NCBI GenBank assembly: GCA_027858595.1
Contig: JAQICK010000475.1
Coordinates: 1 to 8,364, forward strand
Length of the DNA: 8,364 nt
Direction: 5' to 3'
Source: Melioribacteraceae bacterium
GTDB taxonomy: Bacteria; Bacteroidota; Ignavibacteria; Ignavibacteriales; Melioribacteraceae
Part shown: piece after piece, positions 5,764 through 8,364 of the stretch
How positions within the stretch are numbered: position 1 is the first letter of the stretch
How the letters are laid out: every line of letters starts with the position of its first letter
Made by a program: the position numbers and the translations under genes
Notes under the pieces: model-generated
Told to the model about the DNA's origin: nothing
Database searches by the model: none
The model's input: the letters and a program-made list of their open reading frames with translations, nothing else

Positions 5764-7137
5764 CTAAATATTGTCTGAGTGTTTTCCAATAACATGTGTA
5801 TCAAACCCAATCTCTTTAAGTTTAGAATGGTCTAGAATGTTTCTTCCATCATAAATGTGAGCTGGCTTTCTCATTCCATCATGTATCTTTTTGTAATCTA
5901 ACTCTTTATATAAATCCCACTCAGTCATAATTGCAACAGCGTCAGCATCCTTAGCTGCTTCGTAAGGATCATCAACATATTTTATTCTATTACCAAACTC
6001 AGCTAAATCTATCTTTGCATTCTTAAGTGCTTTGGGATCAGTGATGTAAACATTGGCATGTTCTTCTAATAACATTTTTGCTACGTAATAAGCCGGTGTT
6101 TCTCTCGTATCTCCAGTATTAGCTTTGAATGCAAATCCAAAAAGAACTATCTTTTTATTTGCAAGAGTATTAAACATTGTAGATAGCATTCTCTTAACAA
6201 AACGTTTCTCTTGATAATCATTCATCTTAATAACATTTTCCCAATACTCCGCAACCTCAGTTAAACCAAGGGATTCTGAGATATATACAAGGTTTAGAAT
6301 ATCCTTCTTGAAGCAAGAACCACCAAATCCAATAGAAGCATTTAGGAATTTATTTCCTATTCTGGAATCAGCACCAATAGCTCTACTAATTTCACTAACA
6401 TCAGCACCAGTATGTTCACACAAAGCTGAGATAGAATTTATTGATGAAATTCTCTGAGCAAGAAAAGCATTTGCAACTAGCTTAGAAAGCTCAGAACTCC
6501 AAACATTACTTCTGATAATTCTTTCATCCGAAACCCAGTTTTTGTAAATATCAACAATAGTTTGACGAGCTTTTAATCCCTCTTCAGTTTCACGAGATCC
6601 AATTAGAACTCTATCTGGATTTTCTAAATCATGTATTGCAGTTCCTTCAGCTAAAAATTCTGGATTAGAAATAACATCAAAGTGAATTCCTTTGTCGTTA
6701 CTGTTTAGAATTTTCTCTAAAGCTTCTGCGGTGCGGACTGGAAGCGTGCTTTTTTCAATAATTATTTTGGATGAGTTTGAGGCTTCAACAATTGCGTGTG
6801 CCGTTTTCTCAAGATATTGTAAATCAGAAGCTTTTCCTTTTCCTTCGCCAAATGTTTTTGTTGGAGTATTAACTGAGACAAATATTATATCTGCTTCATC
6901 AATCTCTTTTGGAATGTCTGTTGAAAAAAATAAATTCTTCCCACGCGTTCGCTTTACTACATCCAATAATCCGGGTTCGTAGATTGGTAAATCATCGGTT
7001 TGCCAAGCAGCTATTTTCTCTTCGTTAATGTCAACTATTGTAACTTTATGTTGTGGGCATTTATCTGCAATTACAGTCATAGTTGGCCCACCAACATAAC
7101 CAGCTCCAATACACAAAATCTTCTTCTCAAAACTCAA
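5764..7137 (-). CDS. ugd: UDP-glucose 6-dehydrogenase, animal-like type
   Basis: This 457-aa cytoplasmic enzyme oxidises UDP-glucose to UDP-glucuronate with two NAD+. Visible are the Rossmann motif GAGYVG (11-16), SVNTPTKT (88-95), EKSTLPVR (128-135), SNPEFLAEGTA (157-167), SSELSKLVANAFLAQR (214-229, with Lys219 and Asn223), GFGGSCFKKD with catalytic Cys275 and Asp279, and GFAFKANTGDTRE (334-346). Many stretches match human UGDH almost residue for residue, with catalytic positions offset by one, so it belongs to the eukaryote-like branch. The start is TTG: no ATG, GTG or other TTG lies between the upstream stop (7156-7158) and it, the family N-terminus begins there, and AGGGAG (7144-7149) sits 6 nt before it. 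It is the first gene of the row and directly precedes cysQ, linking uronic-acid precursor supply to PAPS metabolism. Confidence 0.95.
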   Translation of the reverse strand: MSFEKKILCIGAGYVGGPTMTVIADKCPQHKVTIVDINEEKIAAWQTDDLPIYEPGLLDVVKRTRGKNLFFSTDIPKEIDEADIIFVSVNTPTKTFGEGKGKASDLQYLEKTAHAIVEASNSSKIIIEKSTLPVRTAEALEKILNSNDKGIHFDVISNPEFLAEGTAIHDLENPDRVLIGSRETEEGLKARQTIVDIYKNWVSDERIIRSNVWSSELSKLVANAFLAQRISSINSISALCEHTGADVSEISRAIGADSRIGNKFLNASIGFGGSCFKKDILNLVYISESLGLTEVAEYWENVIKMNDYQEKRFVKRMLSTMFNTLANKKIVLFGFAFKANTGDTRETPAYYVAKMLLEEHANVYITDPKALKNAKIDLAEFGNRIKYVDDPYEAAKDADAVAIMTEWDLYKELDYKKIHDGMRKPAHIYDGRNILDHSKLKEIGFDTHVIGKHSDNI

Positions 7138-7143
7138 AATATT

Positions 7144-7149
7144 CTCCCT
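7144..7149 (-). promoter_or_regulatory. Shine-Dalgarno site for the TTG start of ugd
   Basis: AGGGAG on the minus strand lies 6 nt before the TTG at 7137. It is the only strong Shine-Dalgarno-like site found before a gene in this window and it supports the non-ATG start. Confidence 0.6.
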
Positions 7150-7225
7150 AATTTTTTATTAAAAGACTATGAAACTTAATCAATGTTATATACTGTTTTA
7201 TCTAAACTCGTTAAAATAACAGATA

Positions 7226-7233
7226 CAAAAATA
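7226..7233 (-). promoter_or_regulatory. Possible -7 box (TAnnTTTG type) upstream of ugd
   Basis: TATTTTTG on the minus strand fits the TAnnTTTG -7 consensus of Bacteroidota promoters and would give a leader of about 80-85 nt before ugd. I do not see a matching TTG at the usual -33 distance, and the region is very AT-rich, so a chance match is quite possible. Confidence 0.25.
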
Positions 7234-7364
7234 GAATAATAAATATAAATAATGAATTCTATTTTGCTCTATATACTACAATCCAAGTTTGGTGAAATGC
7301 TCCTAACATTATGAAATAAATGGTATGATTTAATTTTAATATTGTTGTTTTTGTTTTGTTAAAA

Positions 7365-7550
7365 TAGGATTTGTTGGAGTAAAAATTAGATGGGCGATAA
7401 AATCGTTTTTGGGAATGTTTTTGCTCTGAGGGGGGCGAATATCTGCTCTTTGGAAATGTTGTGAACTTAAGCAAGAACACACCCCTAATGCTAACGCATC
7501 TTCCCCTCTCAAGAGGGGATTGTCCAAAGAGTGTCAACTTATACGGTTGT
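7365..7550. repeat. Probable dispersed intergenic repeat with GC-rich core
   Basis: No convincing gene is seen here. The stretch is richer in G/C than the neighbouring AT-rich leader and carries GGGGGGCG (7431-7438), ACACACCCCTAATG (7477-7490) and a strong hairpin at 7502-7519. I recall similar text (a CTCAAGAGGGGA hairpin next to ACACCCCT) repeated in intergenic regions of Bacteroidota/Ignavibacteriota genomes; I cannot verify this from one window. Open frames across it (such as 7537-7259 on the minus strand) show the low-complexity QSPLERGR type of translation and look spurious. Confidence 0.4.
7502..7519. repeat. Hairpin TCCCCTC-TCAA-GAGGGGA
   Basis: A perfect stem of at least 7 bp (7502-7508 with 7513-7519), extendable by one pair, has a 4-nt loop. 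It is the most stable-looking small hairpin of the non-coding region. No T-run flanks it on either strand, so it is more likely part of a repeat than an intrinsic terminator. Confidence 0.6.
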
Positions 7551-7584
7551 CGTTCCGCACATACACGTAATCTACTTTGTGGCT

Positions 7585-7616
7585 AAGATTCCCAATAAAA
7601 ACATTCGGGAATGACA
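7585..7616. repeat. Dispersed repeat ending ATTCGGGAATGACA, copy 1
   Basis: ATTCGGGAATGACA at 7603-7616 recurs exactly at 7801-7814. Here the upstream ATTCCC (7588-7593) can pair with GGGAAT (7607-7612), giving a small hairpin. The element lies in the gene-free stretch before ugd. Confidence 0.6.
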
Positions 7617-7633
7617 AAAACAATAAAAGGGGA

Positions 7634-7659
7634 CGCTGATAAACACTGATTAACCATGA
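7634..7659. repeat. CGCTGATAAAC repeat, copy 1
   Basis: CGCTGATAAAC at 7634-7644 recurs exactly at 7856-7866, and both copies are followed by a C(A/G)C(T/A)GATTA-like word. In each case the ATTCGGGAATGACA or TTCGAC repeat lies just before it, suggesting a mosaic of the same repeat families. Confidence 0.55.
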
Positions 7660-7711
7660 AAAAATATTATAAATTCTATAAATTTAATCTTTTCAAATGT
7701 GGCTAAATCCA

Positions 7712-7738
7712 TTGACTAAAGTCAACGGTAATTACCGT
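7712..7738. repeat. Two adjacent palindromes
   Basis: TTGACT-AA-AGTCAA (7712-7725) is followed directly by the perfect 14-bp palindrome ACGGTAATTACCGT (7725-7738). The second could bind a dimeric protein or be a repeat fragment. No gene start lies close: ugd begins about 575 bp away. Confidence 0.5.
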
Positions 7739-7783
7739 AGCTTTTAAGCGACGGGTTAAAAAGAATTCTGTCTTTTGCTAAAT

Positions 7784-7814
7784 AAATTCCTGATACAAGA
7801 ATTCGGGAATGACA
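7784..7814. repeat. Dispersed repeat ending ATTCGGGAATGACA, copy 2
   Basis: This is the second exact copy of the 14-bp core (7801-7814), 198 bp from the first and in the same orientation. The upstream arm ATTCC (7786-7790) pairs with GGAAT (7806-7810), so the hairpin shape is kept although the loop sequence differs. Confidence 0.6.
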
Positions 7815-7830
7815 GGTTAAGCAAAATAGG

Positions 7831-8046
7831 ACACTTCGACACCGCTCAGTGCAGGCGCTGATAAACGCAGATTAGTCGCTTCGACACTTCGACACTTCGG
7901 CAAGCTCAGTGCAACGCAAGCTCAGTGCAACGCAGGCTCAGTGTGACACAGTGCAAGCATGAAAAAACATGATGATTTTATAAATTCAATCTGCGAAAAT
8001 CATAACTAATCATAAAAATCAGCACTTGCACTGAGCGAGCCGAAGT
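7831..8046. repeat. Large imperfect inverted repeat with GCTCAGTG arms
   Basis: Positions 7894-7913 and 8027-8046 are reverse complements at 18 of 20 bases. Inside or beside these arms, GCAGATT (7867-7873) pairs with AATCTGC (7988-7994) and GCTGAT (7857-7862) with ATCAGC (8018-8023). The block holds no gene and starts 32 bp past the stop of the HigA remnant. The words TTCGAC and GCTCAGTG are, from memory, typical of intergenic repeats in Bacteroidota-related genomes. Confidence 0.65.
7900..7947. repeat. Three tandem 16-bp repeats (GCAAGCTCAGTGCAAC)
   Basis: Units 7900-7915 and 7916-7931 are identical; 7932-7947 (GCAGGCTCAGTGTGAC) differs at three positions. There are no spacers, so this is a short minisatellite grown from one arm of the surrounding inverted repeat, not a CRISPR. 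Confidence 0.9.
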
Positions 8047-8078
8047 CTGCTATTATGAGGTCTTAATTACCCTTCTCT

Positions 8079-8270
8079 CTAATATTCAGAAATTAATGAC
8101 GAAGCTGGAATGTTTAGTTTTCCATGAAGAGCTCTTATCATGGATAGACTCAATTTCCTTTTTCTATTAAGTATTTCGGATGTTCTGCTTTTTGAACCAA
8201 TTATTGAAACTAAGGTTGAACGGTCTAAATTAAGTTGCTCTAGTCGGCTAAGTTCTAATAATGTCAGCAA
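8079..8270 (-). pseudogene. Truncated HigA-like antitoxin/XRE regulator remnant
   Basis: This 63-aa frame carries the C-terminal DNA-binding part of HigA-type antitoxins: EQLNLDRSTLVSIIGSKSR (11-29), SEILNRKRKLSLSMIRALH (31-49) and the ending LNIPASSLISEY. In a toxin-antitoxin pair HigA binds DNA and represses its own operon. The family is usually about 100-130 residues, so roughly the first half, including the segment with PDPI-like and FRMEQ-like motifs, is missing. The only nearby start is a TTG at 8268-8270, just after a stop at 8277-8279. Upstream DNA in all minus frames to the window edge shows repeat-like sequence rather than the missing part, and no HigB toxin is visible. I call it a remnant; a short standalone regulator is the alternative. 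Confidence 0.65.
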
Positions 8271-8306
8271 ATAATTCTATTTTATTTGCTCAGTATATTT
8301 TCAATG

Positions 8307-8320
8307 TCATTTCGAAATGA
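8307..8320. repeat. Palindrome TCATTTCGAAATGA in an intergenic repeat
   Basis: A perfect 14-bp palindrome starts 37 bp upstream of the HigA remnant and is followed by TGTAGCGATTGAGAAATCTCCC-type sequence to the window edge. That text resembles a common dispersed repeat of this bacterial group as I recall it. It marks the point where the antitoxin gene lost its 5' half. Confidence 0.5.
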
Positions 8321-8364
8321 GCTTGTTTTGTAGCGATTGAGAAATCTCCCACTATTCACGAGAT

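Noticed and set aside
7138..7260. Riboswitch or structured leader before ugd
   Set aside because: The stretch is almost pure A/T with no stable stems or recognisable riboswitch core; only a weak -7-like box and a Shine-Dalgarno site can be supported.
7259..7537. Open frame of 92 aa on the minus strand (with a nested 63-aa frame in another register)
   Set aside because: It crosses a hairpin repeat and an AT-rich leader, has no recognisable domain, and its QSPLERGR opening comes from the hairpin sequence itself.
7900..7947. CRISPR array
   Set aside because: The 16-bp units abut without spacers and number only three; no cas genes.

Overview
The window is AT-rich with short, SD-poor gene junctions. 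Its style of intergenic repeats (TTCGAC...GCTCAGTG, ATTCGGGAATGACA and TGGAA-rich tracts, and a four-helix-bundle gene) is what I associate with Bacteroidota or the related Ignavibacteriota/Chlorobi lineage. This is inferred from gene content and repeat style, not from a marker gene.

Layout. All recognisable genes lie on the minus strand and are read from right to left. In order of transcription they are: a truncated HigA-like antitoxin remnant (8270-8079); about 940 bp of repeat-filled non-coding DNA (7138-8078); UDP-glucose 6-dehydrogenase (7137-5764); a CysQ-type PAP phosphatase (5718-4945); a canonical APS kinase cysC (4878-4270); a membrane-anchored DUF2061/APS-kinase-like fusion (4259-3540); cysD (3525-2644); a four-helix-bundle (S23/IVP-like) gene inside a module with inverted repeats at its edges; cysN carrying a degenerate APS-kinase-like C-terminal domain (1963-146); and a probable terminator at the left edge (1-27).

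How the genes work together. CysD and CysN activate sulfate to APS, CysC phosphorylates APS to PAPS, and CysQ removes the PAP left over from PAPS use. UDP-glucose dehydrogenase supplies UDP-glucuronate. No PAPS reductase or sulfite reductase is visible, so the cluster reads more like PAPS supply for sulfotransferases, possibly making a sulfated uronic-acid polysaccharide, than like assimilation of sulfate to cysteine. This is inference from one window.

The most interesting points are: three APS-kinase-like domains in one gene row, of which only one keeps the full catalytic set; the DUF2061-kinase fusion with changed APS-binding positions; the four-helix-bundle module bounded by a perfect 12-bp inverted repeat between cysD and cysN; the strongly animal-like UDP-glucose dehydrogenase; and the nested tandem and inverted repeats beside a broken antitoxin gene.
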